In this document: positions 46,911 to 59,351 of the stretch, in pieces
Layout of the letters: every line of letters starts with the position of its first letter
Numbering within the stretch: the first letter of the stretch is position 1
NCBI GenBank assembly: GCA_963971305.1
Contig: OZ020305.1
Span: 26,001 to 90,000 of the forward strand
DNA length: 64,000 nucleotides
Direction of reading: 5' to 3'
Source: Arcuatula senhousia
Lineage: Eukaryota; Mollusca; Bivalvia; Mytilida; Mytilidae
The notes under the pieces: generated by a model
Told to the model about the DNA's origin: nothing
What the model saw: only the letters and a program-made list of their open reading frames with translations
Databases searched by the model: none
Translations under genes and position numbers: made by a program

Positions 46911-49564
46911 TGCTTCCAAACTCCACCAAAGCCAGCAGGTGCATGCTTTCTCTTTAAGTGATTGACATGTTCTGTATGATTATCTGTGTCCATATCCTCC
47001 GTTTCGGTTTCGTCATCCTCATGTATAGAAGACTCTGAGCTTCCGATTTCCATATTTACATCATTTGAATCAATTGCATCGGTCTCTTTGGTTGGCTCTT
47101 CAAATACAATTGATAATGAGCTGTGCAGTCGTAATGGTTTTATATTATATATGACTGGTAATCTGAATCTTGATAAGATATCTCGGGCCTGTAGTATTTC
47201 TACCAACTTTGGCATATCATTTTTTACCGTATTGTGTAGAATGGCAAATTGTTTATATTGAACATACCAATGATTTTCAAGAAGACCAATGGTTGTAAGA
47301 TATGACAACAATCGCACAAGAGCCGCATGCTGCAATTGCAAACCATTTAGCCTGACTAGAATATCACACATCCAAGGGAATCTTAGTTCAATGTCATCGG
47401 AATTTTGACTTCTTAGTTTGGAACGATGGACTAAATTATGTTCTTCTAGAAAATCAATCACATTTGCTGTATATACTGTTGCATCATCGGCAATGTAATT
47501 CATATCATCTGTAATTTTTATAATAATAACTCCTTTTCCAGGCCAATGAAGTCTTTGATTTTTAGATTTATCCCTAAGACGTATGTCAGGAAAAATCTTA
47601 ATCCTCAAATGCAAAATTCCTGCACGCAGTATCTCAGTTATATTGAGATTGTTCTCCTCCATCATTTGAATAGCCCTACCGAATACATAAGGCGGCTTAT
47701 ACTGGTCCTGTCTTGAGAGCTTCTGGCACAAGTCCTCTAGAGTAATAGTGCCTTGGATGCTTCCCCATGCAGGAACCGTACTCTGTTTTAAATCTGATAA
47801 CAATGATCGCCCACATTTGGCTGTACGTCGTGGATCTGATAGTAAATCTTGTATCAATAACAGAATTGCTCTGACACCAACAACATTGTTTCCTCCTGTC
47901 AAGATATCTGAAAACGTGATAATTTTTCTGATATTGTTTTTATCTCTTTCATTCAATTTCCAAAAATGTAACGGCGGAGTTGATTGTTCATTCAATGCAC
48001 AGTTTGTGAAATTCTCAAGACATAAAAATCCTTTCTCCAAAGTAAGACATCTGCTAGAATTAGTTCCACCAGGACCAAGGTTAATCGAGTATATATTGTC
48101 CAAATATGAGCTTGGATGACCATTCCAAAACACCTCATTTGCAACTTCGTACTGATAAGCTTTCCAGACAGGAAAAAAACCACCTTTACTTTCATGCTGA
48201 ATGTAGAGATCTTGAAGTGTAAGGTGCAAATGTTTTGGTATTACTTTCAACAGGTTTGTAAACGTGTATGCTGTTGTTCCTATGCATTCTGTAAACGGAA
48301 CGATAAGAGGATGTTTTTCAATGATCTTTTTGATGTTGTAATCAGATAAATAATCAGAACATACAACTTCAGATTTTCTATCGGCAATTGTTACAACTTC
48401 AAGTCTCGCGTTAATAATGCCTAACTTTAGAGTATTCTCTTCAATTATGGACAGATAATTTGTTGCACGATCCTTCAATGTTGATTGAATATTACCGTGT
48501 AGAACACCACACGATGCAATTGATCCGAACACAGGATGTATATGAGGGCTGTGTATGTGCGGTATATCTGCGTAAAACTGTAAAAATCGCAGTTCTTCGG
48601 GTCTAGTACAAATTCTTCTAAGTTCGCCTGATATATCAAGACATCGCCCGTCTATATTTGTTTGAAAGTTGCAACAAGAACTGAAACTTAAAGTACTATA
48701 TAATGTTCCTCTTTCACCAATTAATTCTTGAATTCCATCCCTTGACCATAATAAATTTTGTTTCAGCACTGGGGATGAAACAGTAACAGCAGCGTGAACA
48801 GTTGTCATTGCAGTGTTTACATCAAATTCTTCGATAAAAATATTTTCGCTATTACGATCGCCAAATTTTGAAGCAATAATCAATGGGGAAAAACCTGTAT
48901 CACACATTATCTGCTCTCGAGCTTGGTCCAACAGTTTTAATACAAATTTTCGATCTCCTGGCAGTATGTGCAATGATCGAATGTCTAAAATCTTGTTCTT
49001 CTTAAAAGAATCACGTGATATGTCAGAAGACGGTAAATTCTTACAAATTTCAACTAGTGTAGTTCGAAATTTTTCGTAGTATTGATATTGCATTGCATTA
49101 AGCTGTTGCCGTGAAAATTTTGCATAGTCATGTACTCCCTCTTTGGGAAGTAGAGCAAACATGAATTGATAACCGTAATCGCTAAATAGTTGAAAACCTT
49201 GGCTCCAGCGCATGTATTCTTTTCCTATTGTTGAGTAGTTGTATAGCTTAAAGTGCTTTTTAACGATTGAGTAGATAGGAATTAGGCTAGAACGAGATCT
49301 CGACAGAATATTGATATATGAAAAAGGTGCTAATATATCGACAAACTGGTCCATGGTAGCCACAATACCATCAATGTCATACTTAAAAGTTAGCCAAAGG
49401 TTTTGTCCTAGACATGTTATTTGTGTGTCACGAAAGACAGCATTAGTCTTTCGATGCAGAATTTCACTTGGAGAATAGTTATGCATTTCGAATATGTTGT
49501 TGAAAGCGTTGGTGTTTTCACGTCCTGTTTCAATAAGGAGTCCAGCCAATTGATTATCTTCCAT
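46911..49564 (-). CDS. Unrecognised intronless gene, 3' end truncated by the telomeric array
   Basis: About 884 codons open from ATG at 49564 to the telomere junction, with no native stop; the frame continues artificially into (GGGTTA)n. The start context is ACCATGG, a strong Kozak match, and a frame this long without stops in AT-rich DNA is unlikely by chance. I do not recognise the family. Visible features: no signal peptide or clear membrane span; a mixed globular body with many Ile/Leu-rich segments; His-rich 'IPHIHSPHIHPVFG' mid-protein; an acidic stretch (about residues 820-860, including HEDDETETEDMDTD); and a basic LKRKH (about 869-873) that could be a nuclear signal. 'YIADDA' resembles an RT box, but no other RT motif is present. 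Lack of introns plus a subtelomeric repeat setting suggests a mobile-element or multicopy family gene. The true C-terminus is lost. Confidence 0.8.
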
Positions 49565-49660
49565 GGTAACACCTTTTTAAATCGAAATAAACCAAAATTG
49601 AAATTATCAGTATGTGATATATCTTGGTTTAGTTAAAATCAACGCAACAAACAAAACAAA
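49565..49660 (-). promoter_or_regulatory. Possible 5' flank/promoter of the unknown gene
   Basis: 96 bp of AT-rich sequence between the gene start and the next dispersed repeat. On the minus strand a TATA-like 'gatatatcaca' lies about 50-60 bp upstream of the ATG (49611-49622). This is only a weak sequence match; no initiator or other element could be judged. Confidence 0.25.
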
Positions 49661-50435
49661 AGAGGCGCCCAGAAGCCTAAATCGCTCACTTGACTTATGT
49701 TCCTTAACTATACTAAAGGCCATAGACAAAGGACACTAACTCCTACATGGGTTGTTGTCACTTTTGTTCTCATCAAAATTTGAAAATGTGTGACTGTTTT
49801 TGAGTTATGAGAAAAAATGCAATTTACCCTTATGTTCTGTATCTGGCCATGGCAGCCATGTTTAACCAATCAAAATTCCCCACATCAGTTCTATACACTT
49901 AAGGCTAATACAAAAATCAAACCAAGTTCAGTTCCAACTGGACTTGTGGTGTCAGAGAAGTTAACGTTTTCAATGTAATCAGGATATGCTCTGATAATGG
50001 TCAATTTTGAGGTTCTAAGGGGAATAACTACTAAAAGGAAAGGCCATAAAATGTTTACCATATTACATATTTTGTAGATCTTGATGTGCTTAACAAAATG
50101 CAATTTTAATTTCTTAAATATATCATTGAATCTTTTAAAAATTTGCAAAAGAATCCAGAAAAAAGGGTCATAACTCCGACATGGGTTGTTGGATTTTCTT
50201 CCAAGTTTCAGGGCAGGTCGATCTTGATGAGCTGATCACTTTTTCTTATGCCCTATTTTTTTTACGACGATCAAAAATTCCTACATTAGTTCTAAGCACC
50301 TAATGCTAATGAACAACCATACCAAGTTCGGACCTATGGTGTCAGAAGAGTTAACGTTTGAATAAAAAATTGCGGACGACGGACGGACGACAGACGCCAG
50401 TTGATGACAATAGCTCACATGAGCCTTCGCAAATA
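49661..50435 (+). repeat. Dispersed bivalve-type repeat with two diverged internal units
   Basis: Begins 'gcccagaagcctaaatcgct' and ends 'ggacgacggacggacgacag' followed by 'tagctcacatgagccttcgc' and an A-rich tail. The ending resembles repeats I associate with mussel and other bivalve DNA. Two internal units (about 49738-49970 and 50171-50360) share 'actcc(t/g)acatgggttgtt', 'ttc(c/t)(c/t)aca', 'accaagttc' and 'ggtgtcaga', then 'gttaacgttt'. No coding capacity beyond an 85-codon minus-strand frame, and no clear terminal inverted repeats, so the class is unknown. Confidence 0.6.
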
Positions 50436-51410
50436 AAAACATATAACGTTAAATGGGTAGCTCTGAGCTGTATTGTTTTTTTTTTACTTGTTGACTTGTT
50501 TGACTAGTTAATTCTTTTACAAAATTTGTCGATTTTTTATTAATAAAGGTATATCACATCAGGAATCATATGGAAATGTTGTTTATAAGGCTCGGAAATT
50601 CAAAAACAATCCTTTAGACATGGTTACTTGGCTAAAAAAACGAAAAGCTTATTTAATAAAGGATACGAGCTGGACATTTTAGTTAATTTTTCAATTTGGT
50701 GTTTTTGTTAAAAAAATATTGATAATTTGATAGTGACTTTGAAACGTTAATTTATAACGTTTTGACTATTGTTTCATTCTTAATGATTACAGCGATCAGA
50801 TGTGTCGGTTTTGTGCGATGATATGGCACTAAGCCATTAGTTGTTTGAAGTGTTGTGTTGGATTTGGAATCGATATGTTTGATTTTTTTTCATTAGTCGA
50901 TAAATGCTTCTTAGCTAGCTGTCCGTAACTGCGAGTGTTTTCAAGGGTGTTCCTTTACGTCTTCTTGTTCTCATATAGTGCTCTTGTCCCAGGTTTTCTC
51001 TTGATGTATTGGGTTTTTATCGATTTGTTTTTTATAGTGTGTTTTTGTGTCTTTTACAAGATTATCAATAGGGGAACGGTTGGGCACAAAAAACTAGTTT
51101 TACCCCGCAACATTTTAAATGTGCCTGACTTGAACCAGGAATCTTCCCAAAGTTTTTGTTTGTCTCTGTAATATAAAATATCTGTGTATTGTTCTTTGTC
51201 TAGAAATGGGTCTTTCGTTGGTGATTTAGGGACTAGTTTTGAAACTTATGTATTGTATTTTTTAGTCTTGGCGCAATTCAAAACGGCAAATGGTGACATA
51301 TGGTCATGTTGAAGACTGTTTGCTGTTTTCCATTGTATTTTTTTTAATTCCCGTTTCTTAATGTTGTTTGTGTCGCGTACACTTATTAAACATCTCTTAA
51401 TCGTACCAAG
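50436..51410. other. AT-rich intergenic stretch, no gene recognised
   Basis: T-rich on the plus strand with many short homopolymers. The 78-codon frame at 50935-51171 is Phe/Val-rich because of T-richness and has no recognisable domain. Parts near 50.9-51.1 kb read like a fragment of a dispersed element, but I cannot name it. Confidence 0.5.
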
Positions 51411-51720
51411 TCAGGACCGTTGCGATCAACCAATTCTCCGGTATGACTGATTCGTTTTTGTCATTTTCTCTGGACTATGAGATTGATCATTCAAGTTCGG
51501 TTGTTTTGTTATTACCTATCGTTTTCCCTTTAACAAACTCCGCATTTCCTTGTTTTCCTATTATGTGTAGAATTACATTATTAGCCCTAATCTTTACATT
51601 AGCCCTAATCCTTATATAAATGTAACAACAGAACTGGGATGATCAATCTCATATATTCAAGAACAAAAGACAAAACAAGGTAGACATAACAGAGAAATTG
51701 AAGATCGCAATGGTCCTGGC
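51411..51720. repeat. Imperfect inverted repeat, arms ~100 bp
   Basis: The left arm (51411-51510) contains 'caggaccgttgcgatc' and 'atgagattgatcatt'. The right arm (51623-51720) contains their complements, 'gatcgcaatggtcctg' and 'gatgatcaatctcat', in mirrored order. The ~112-bp loop holds a short 'attagccctaatc' duplication. The shape fits a foldback or MITE-like element, or two inverted fragments of a dispersed repeat. It is non-coding. Confidence 0.65.
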
Positions 51721-51724
51721 ATAA

Positions 51725-52020
51725 AATAACCTTTAACCGTAAACAGACTTGGCGATTAGTGTCCTTTAATCGTAACTGTAACCGGGATTAAAAAGTTAAA
51801 AGTAACCTTTAACCTTGAGGTTATTAGTAGCGTTCAACCGTAAAAGGTTTCCAGTTACCTTTAACTGTAACCGCCGTTAATGGTTTAAAGTAACCTTTAA
51901 CCATAACTGCCTTAAAGCAAAACAAGTAACCTATAACATTAAGCATTAACGGTGAAAAGTATTCAATAACCATGACCGCGGTACAATATTAAAAGTAACC
52001 ATTAACAGAAGCCGCTGTTA
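51725..52020 (+). repeat. Degenerate ~36-bp minisatellite with AAGTAACCTTTAACC core
   Basis: Seven or so imperfect units, each starting with a variant of '(a)agtaacctttaacc' and often continuing 'gtaaccgc'. The words 'aagtaacctt' and 'taaccgcg' also occur in the hairpin part of every satellite B monomer immediately to the right. This may be an ancestral or decayed form of that segment. Confidence 0.65.
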
Positions 52021-55000
52021 GTTTATGTTTGTTGTTTCGATTACTATTATTCACATTTCATTATCATTTATTATAAGTAAAAGAAATATATTTACCCGGT
52101 GTCTGTTCCCTCCGACGTCTAAGATGAAAGTGAACGATATTGTCTCAGCACTGGCTAATTTACATGTGCCTGAAAAAAACAATACAAAAAATGGGTATAA
52201 AACTGGAAACTAAATGTACACAATCCAAGCAGAATTAAGAAAATTTAAATTTGAAATTAAATAACTAAGATTGATAAGTTCATGGAAATATAATGTTATT
52301 TTAATTTTAAATCGACTTTTTGGGTAAAATTTATATAATCAAAAAAAATTTAAACTTTACTTTAGTCTCGTAAGAAATCTGCAACTGAGTTGCAAGGTAG
52401 TAAAATACCCTAACCCTAACTCTAACCCTAAAACTTTCTACAAGAATTAAAACGATATGTTTTTTGTAAATATAGAACTGATATTGATAATTATATGAAA
52501 TCGTGGTGTAGTAACTTTCTTTTCAAATCGAATTTTTTGTTAAATTAATATCATCAAATAAAATCTTAACATTAAATTTGGTCCTATAAAAAATCTGCAA
52601 CTGAGTTGCAAGGTAGTAAAAATACCCTAACCCTAAAACTAACCCAAACGATACTGTCCCAGCACTGGCTTTTATACTTGTACCGGAAACTAAATGTACA
52701 CAATCCAATCTGAATTAAGAAAATCTAAATTTGAAAATAAAGGACTAAGATTGATAAGTACATGGAATTATAAAGTTATTTTATTTTAAAATCGACATTT
52801 TTTGTAAAGTTAATATAATTAAATATAATTTTAAACGTTACTTTGGTCCCGAAAGAAATCTGCAACTGAGTTGCAAGGTAGTAAAAATGCCCTAACCCTA
52901 ACTCTAAGGTTAAGGTTAAGGTTAGAAAGTAACATTAATCTTAACCTTAACATTTAACCGCGTGTAAAATTAAAGAAATATATTTACCAGAGGTCTGTTC
53001 TCCTCAACGTCTACGATACAAATGAACGATACTGTCTCAGCACTGGCTTTTATACTTGTACTGGAAACTAAATCTACACAATCCAATCTGAATTAAGAAA
53101 ATTTAAATTTGAAAATAAAGGACTAAGTTTTTTTGTAAAGTTAATATAATTAAATACAATTTTAAACTTAATTTGGTCCCATAAGAAATCTGCAACTGAG
53201 TTGAAAGGTAGTAAAAATACCCTAACCCTAACACTAAGGTTAAGGTTAAAAGTAACAAATTCTAGAAAGTTGTCATCTTATTTAACTCTGAATGAAACTC
53301 TAATGTCGGAATGACAGATTTCGTATAACCCGTAGCATTTGTGTATGGCATTTACCAGGTATTTACTACTAGCATACGTGGATGCATTTGTAAGTCCTGC
53401 AGCCAACAGTTAGCGTTATACCAGGTGTTTACTAGAGTCTGTCATCAAACATTTAAAGAATCAATATAAGTTAAATAAGACAAACTTTCTACAAAAATTA
53501 AAAAGATATGCTTTTTGTAAATATAGAACTGATATTGATAATTTTCTGAAATCATGGTGTAGCATTTTTTTTTTCAAATCGATTTTTTTTGTAAAATTAA
53601 TATCATCAAATAAAATTTCAACATTAAATTTGGTCCCATAAAAAATCTGCAACTGAGTTGCTAGGTAGTTAAAATACCCAAACCCTAACACTAAGGTTAA
53701 GGTTAAGGTTAAAAAGTAACCTTACCCTTAACCTTAACATTTAACCGCGTGTAAAATTAAAGAAATATATTTACCAGAGGTCTGTTCTCCTGAACGTCCT
53801 GGATACAAATGAACGATACTGTCTCAGCTCTGGCTTTTATACTTGTACCGGAAACTAAATGTACACAATCCAATCAGATTTAAGAAAATTTAAATTTGAA
53901 AATAAAGGACTAAGATTGATAAGTACGTAAAATTATAATGTTATTTTCTTTTCAAATCGACATTTTTTTGTAAAGTTTATATAATTAAATAAAATTTTAA
54001 ACTTTACTTTGGTCCCATAAGAAATATGCAACTGAGTTGCAAGGTAGTAAAAATACCCTAACCCTAATACCAAGGTTAATGTTAAGGTTAAAAAGTAACC
54101 TTAGACTTAACCTTAACATTTAACCGCGTGTAAAATTAAAGAAGTATAATTACCAGAGGTCTGTTCTCTTCAACGTCCAGGATACAAATGAATGATACTG
54201 TCTCAGCTCTGGCTTTTATACTTGTACCGGAAACTATATGTACACAATCCAATCAGAATTAAGAAAATTTAAATGTGAAAATAAAGGACCAATATTGATA
54301 AGTGCATGGAATTATAAAGTTATTTTATATTAAAATCAACATTTTTGGTAAAGTTTATATAATTAAATAAAATTTTAAACTTTACTTTGGTCCCATAAGA
54401 AATATGCAACTGAGTTGCAAGGTAGTAAAAATACCCTAACCCTAACACCTTAACCTTAACCTTAACATTTAACCGCGTGTAAAATAAAAGAAATATAATT
54501 ACCAGAGGTCTGTTCTCTTCTTCAATGTCCAGGATACAAATGAACGATACTGTCTCAGCTCTGTCTTTTATACTTGTACCGGAAACTATATGTACACAAT
54601 CCAATCAGAATTAAGAAAATTTAAATTTGAAAATAAAGGACTAAGATTGATAAGTACATGGAATTATAATGTTATTTTATTTTAAAATCGACATTTTTGG
54701 TAAGGTTAATATAATTAAATAAAAGTTTAAACTTTATTTTGGTCCCATAAGAAATATGCAACTGAGTTGCAAGGTAGTAAAACTACCCTAACCCTAACAC
54801 TTAGGTTAAGGTTAAAAGTAACAAATTATAGAAAGTTGTCATCTTATTTAACTCTGAATGAAACTCTAATGTCGGAATGACAGATTTCGTATAACCCGTA
54901 GCATTTGTGTATGGCATTTACCAGGTATTTACTACTAGCATACGTGGATGCATTTGTAAGTCCTGCAGCCAACAGTTAGCGTTATACCAGGTGTTTACTA

Positions 55001-55242
55001 GAGTCTGTCATCAAACATTTAAAGAATCAATATAAGTTAAATAAGACAAACTTTCTACAAAAATTAAAAAGATATGCTTTTTGTAAATATAGAACTGATA
55101 TTGATAATTTTCTGAAATCATGGTGTAGCATTTTTTTTTCAAATCGATTTTTTTTTGTAAAATTAATATCATCAAATAAAATTTCAACATTAAATTTGGT
55201 CCCATAAAAAATCTGCAACTGAGTTGCAAGGTAGTAAAAATA

Positions 55243-55361
55243 CCCTAACCCTAACCCTAACCCTAACCCTAACCCTAACCCAAACCCTAACCCAAACCCA
55301 AACCCTAACCCTAACCCTAACCCTAACCCTAACCCTAACCCTAACCCTAACCCTAACCCTA
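55243..55361. repeat. Expanded CCCTAA tract in satellite B, joined to a truncated monomer
   Basis: About 20 units including CCCAAA variants. It ends in CCCTA and continues as 'gcatacgtggatgc', an internal position of a long-form monomer normally preceded by 'ctacta'. Three to four bases (CTAG) are shared at the joint. Confidence 0.9.
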
Positions 55362-55666
55362 GCATACGTGGATGCATTTGTAAGTCCTGCAGCCAACAGT
55401 TAGCGTTATACCAGGTGTTTACTAGAGTCTGTCATCAAACATTTAAAGAATCAATATAAGTTAAATAAGACAAACTTTCTGCAAAAATTAAAAAGATATG
55501 CTTTTTGTAAATATAGAACTGATATTGATAATTTTCTGAAATCATGGTGTAGCATTTTTTTTTTCAAATCGAATTTTTTTGTAAAATTAATATCATCATA
55601 TAAAATTTCAACATTAAATTTGGTCCCATAAAAAATCTGCAACTGAGTTGCAAGGTAGTAAAAATA

Positions 55667-55721
55667 CCCAAACCCTAACCCTAACCCTAACCCTAACCCT
55701 AACCCTAACCCTAACCCTAAC
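55667..55721. repeat. Expanded CCCTAA tract in satellite B
   Basis: About nine units at a normal monomer end, followed directly by 'aaattctagaaag' without the usual TTAAGG hairpin. Confidence 0.85.
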
Positions 55722-57366
55722 AAATTCTAGAAAGTTGTCATCTTATTTAAGTCTGAATGAAACTCTAATGTCGGAATGACAGATTTCGTATAACCCGTAG
55801 CATTTGTGTATGGCATTTACCAGGTATTTACTACTAGCATACGTGGATGCATTTGTAAGTCCTGCAGCCAACAGTTAGCGTTATACCAGGTGTTTACTAG
55901 AGTCTGTCATCAAACATTTAAAGAATCAATATAAGTTAAATAAGACAAACTTTCTGCAAAAATTAAAAATATATGCTTTTTGTAAATATAGAACTGATAT
56001 TGATAATTATCTGAAATCATGGTGTAGCATTTTTTTTTTCAAATCGAATTTTTTTGTAAAATTAATATCATCAAATAAAATTTCAACATTAAATATGGTC
56101 CCATAAAAAATCTGCAACTGAGTTGCAAGGTAGTAAAAATACCCAAACCCTAACACTAAGGTTAAGGTTAAGGTTAAAATGTAACCTTACCCTTAACCTT
56201 AACATTTAACCGCGTGTAAAATTAAAGAAACATTTTTACCAGAGGTCTGTTCTCTTCAACGTCCTGGACACAAATGAACGATATTGTCTCAGCACTGGCT
56301 TTTATACTTGTACCGGAAACTAAATGTACACAATTCAATCAGAATTAAGAAAATTTAAATTTGAAAATAATGGACTAAGATTGATAAGTACATGAAATTA
56401 TAATGTTATTTTCTTTTCAAATCAACATTTTTTGTAAAGTTTATATAATTAAATAAAATTTTAAACATTACTTTGGTCCCATAAGAAATATGCAACTGAG
56501 TTGCAAGGTAGTAAAAATACCCTAACCCTAACACGTTAACCTTAACCTTTACATTTAACCGCGTGTAAAATAAAAGAAATATAATTACCAGAGGTCTGTT
56601 CTCTTCAATGTCCAGGATACAAATGAACGATACTGTCTCAGCTCTGGCTTTTATACTTGTACCGGAAACTATATGTACACAATCCAATCAGAATTAAGAA
56701 AATTTAAATTTGAAAATAAAGGACTAAGATTGATAAGTGCATGGAATTATAATGTTATTTTATTTTAAAATCGACATTTTTGGTAAAGTTAATATAATTA
56801 AATAAAAGTTTAAACTTTATTGTGGTCCCATAAGAAATATGCAACTGAGTTGCAAGGTAGTAAAACTACCCTAACCCTAACACCTAGGTTAAGGTTAAAA
56901 GTAACAAATTCTAGAAAGTTGTCATCTTATTTAACTCTGAATGAAACTCTAATGTCGGAATGACAGATTTCGTATAACCCGTAGCATTTGTGTATGGCAT
57001 TTACCAGGTATTTACTACTAGCATACGTGGATGCATTTGTAAGTCCTGCAGCCAACAGTTAGCGTTATACCAGGTGTTTACTAGAGTCTGTCATCAAACA
57101 TTTAAAGAATCAATATAAGTTAAATAAGACAAACTTTCTGCAAAAATTAAAAAGATATGCTTTTTGTAAATATAGAACTGATATTGATAATTTTCTGAAA
57201 TCATGGTGTAGCATTTTTTTTTTCAAATCGAATTTTTTTGTAAAATTAATATCATCAAATAAAATTTCAACATTAAATTTGGTCCCATAAAAAATCTGCA
57301 ACTGAGTTGCAAGGTAGTAAAAATACCCAAACCCTAACCCTAACCCTAACCCTAACCCTAACCCTA
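55720..57366 (+). repeat. Satellite B four-monomer higher-order repeat, copy 1
   Basis: Order: long-form, 380-bp form, short form (~350 bp) with 'acacgttaacctt', long-form. The next copy starts at 57367 with the same variants ('tatttaagtctg', then 'tatttaactctg' 1184 bp later). The period is ~1647 bp. Confidence 0.8.
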
Positions 57367-57368
57367 AC
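57326..57368. repeat. Expanded CCCTAA tract in satellite B
   Basis: About seven units at the same higher-order position as 55667-55721 but shorter, showing length change since the higher-order duplication. Confidence 0.85.
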
Positions 57369-58990
57369 AAATTCTAGAAAGTTGTCATCTTATTTAAGTC
57401 TGAATGAAACTCTAATGTCGGAATGACAGATTTCGTATAACCCGTAGCATTTGTGTATGGCATTTACCAGGTATTTACTACTAGCATACGTGGATGCATT
57501 TGTAAGTCCTGCAGCCAACAGTTAGCGTTATACCAGGTGTTTACTAGAGTCTGTCATCAAACATTTAAAGAATCAATATAAGTTAAATAAGACAAACTTT
57601 CTGCAAAAATTAAAAATATATGCTTTTTGTAAATATAGAACTGATATTGATAATTATCTGAAATCATGGTGTAGCATTTTTTTTTTCAAATCGAATTTTT
57701 TTGTAAAATTAATATCATCAAATAAAATTTCAACATTAAATATGGTCCCATAAAAAATCTGCAACTGAGTTGCAAGGTAGTAAAAATACCCAAACCCTAA
57801 CACTAAGGTTAAGGTTAAGGTTAAAATGTAACCTTACCCTTAACCTTAACATTTAACCGCGTGTAAAATTAAAGAAACATTTTTACCAGAGGTCTGTTCT
57901 CTTCAACGTCCTGGACACAAATGAACGATATTGTCTCAGCACTGGCTTTTATACTTGTACCGGAAACTAAATGTACACAATTCAATCAGAATTAAGAAAA
58001 TTTAAATTTGAAAATAATGGACTAAGATTGATAAGTACATGAAATTATAATGTTATTTTCTTTTCAAATCAACATTTTTTGTAAAGTTTATATAATTAAA
58101 TAAAATTTTAAACATTACTTTGGTCCCATAAGAAATATGCAACTGAGTTGCAAGGTAGTAAAAATACCCTAACCCTAACACGTTAACCTTAACCTTTACA
58201 TTTAACCGCGTGTAAAATAAAAGAAATATAATTACCAGAGGTCTGTTCTCTTCAATGTCCAGGATACAAATGAACGATACTGTCTCAGCTCTGGCTTTTA
58301 TACTTGTACCGGAAACTATATGTACACAATCCAATCAGAATTAAGAAAATTTAAATTTGAAAATAAAGGACTAAGATTGATAAGTGCATGGAATTATAAT
58401 GTTATTTTATTTTAAAATCGACATTTTTGGTAAAGTTAATATAATTAAATAAAAGTTTAAACTTTATTGTGGTCCCATAAGAAATATGCAACTGAGTTGC
58501 AAGGTAGTAAAACTACCCTAACCCTAACACCTAGGTTAAGGTTAAAAGTAACAAATTCTAGAAAGTTGTCATCTTATTTAACTCTGAATGAAACTCTAAT
58601 GTCGGAATGACAGATTTCGTATAACCCGTAGCATTTGTGTATGGCATTTACCAGGTATTTACTACTAGCATACGTGGATGCATTTGTAAGTCCTGCAGCC
58701 AACAGTTAGCGTTATACCAGGTGTTTACTAGAGTCTGTCATCAAACATTTAAAGAATCAATATAAGTTAAATAAGACAAACTTTCTACAAAAATTAAAAA
58801 GATATGCTTTTTGTAAATATAGAACTGATATTGACAATTTTCTGAAATCATGGTGTAGCATTTTTTTTTTCAAATCGAATTTTTTTGTAAAATTAATATC
58901 ATCAAATAAAATTTCAACATTAAATTTGGTCCCATAAAAAATCTGCAACTGAGCTGCAAGGTAGTAAAAATACCCAAACCCTAACACTAA
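57367..58990 (+). repeat. Satellite B higher-order repeat, copy 2
   Basis: Nearly identical to 55720-57366 over its first three monomers. The last monomer switches to a variant with 'tttctacaaaaat' and 'gagctgcaagg' and lacks the expanded CCCTAA tract. Confidence 0.8.
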
Positions 58991-59351
58991 GGTTAAGGTT
59001 AAGGTTAAAAAGTAACCTTACCCTTAACCTTAACATTTAACCGCGTGTAAAATTAAAGAAATATATTTACCAGAGGTCTGTTCTCTTGAACGTCCTGGAT
59101 ACAAATGAACGATACTGTCTCAGCTCTGGCTTTTATACTTGTACCGGAAACTAAATGTACACAATCCAATCAGAATTAAGAAAATTTAAATTTGAAAATA
59201 AAGGACTAAGATTGATAAGTACGTAAAATTATAATGTTATTTTCTTTTCAAATCGACATTTTTTTGTAAAGTTTATATAATTAAATAAAATTTTAAACTT
59301 TACTTTGGTCCCATAAGAAATATGCAACTGAGTTGCAAGGTAGTAAAAATA

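Noticed and set aside
47450..47520. 'YIADDA' in the unknown gene as a reverse transcriptase active site
   Set aside because: None of the other RT blocks (R-Y/W, LDxxKAFD, RQG) is present, so the match is probably coincidental.
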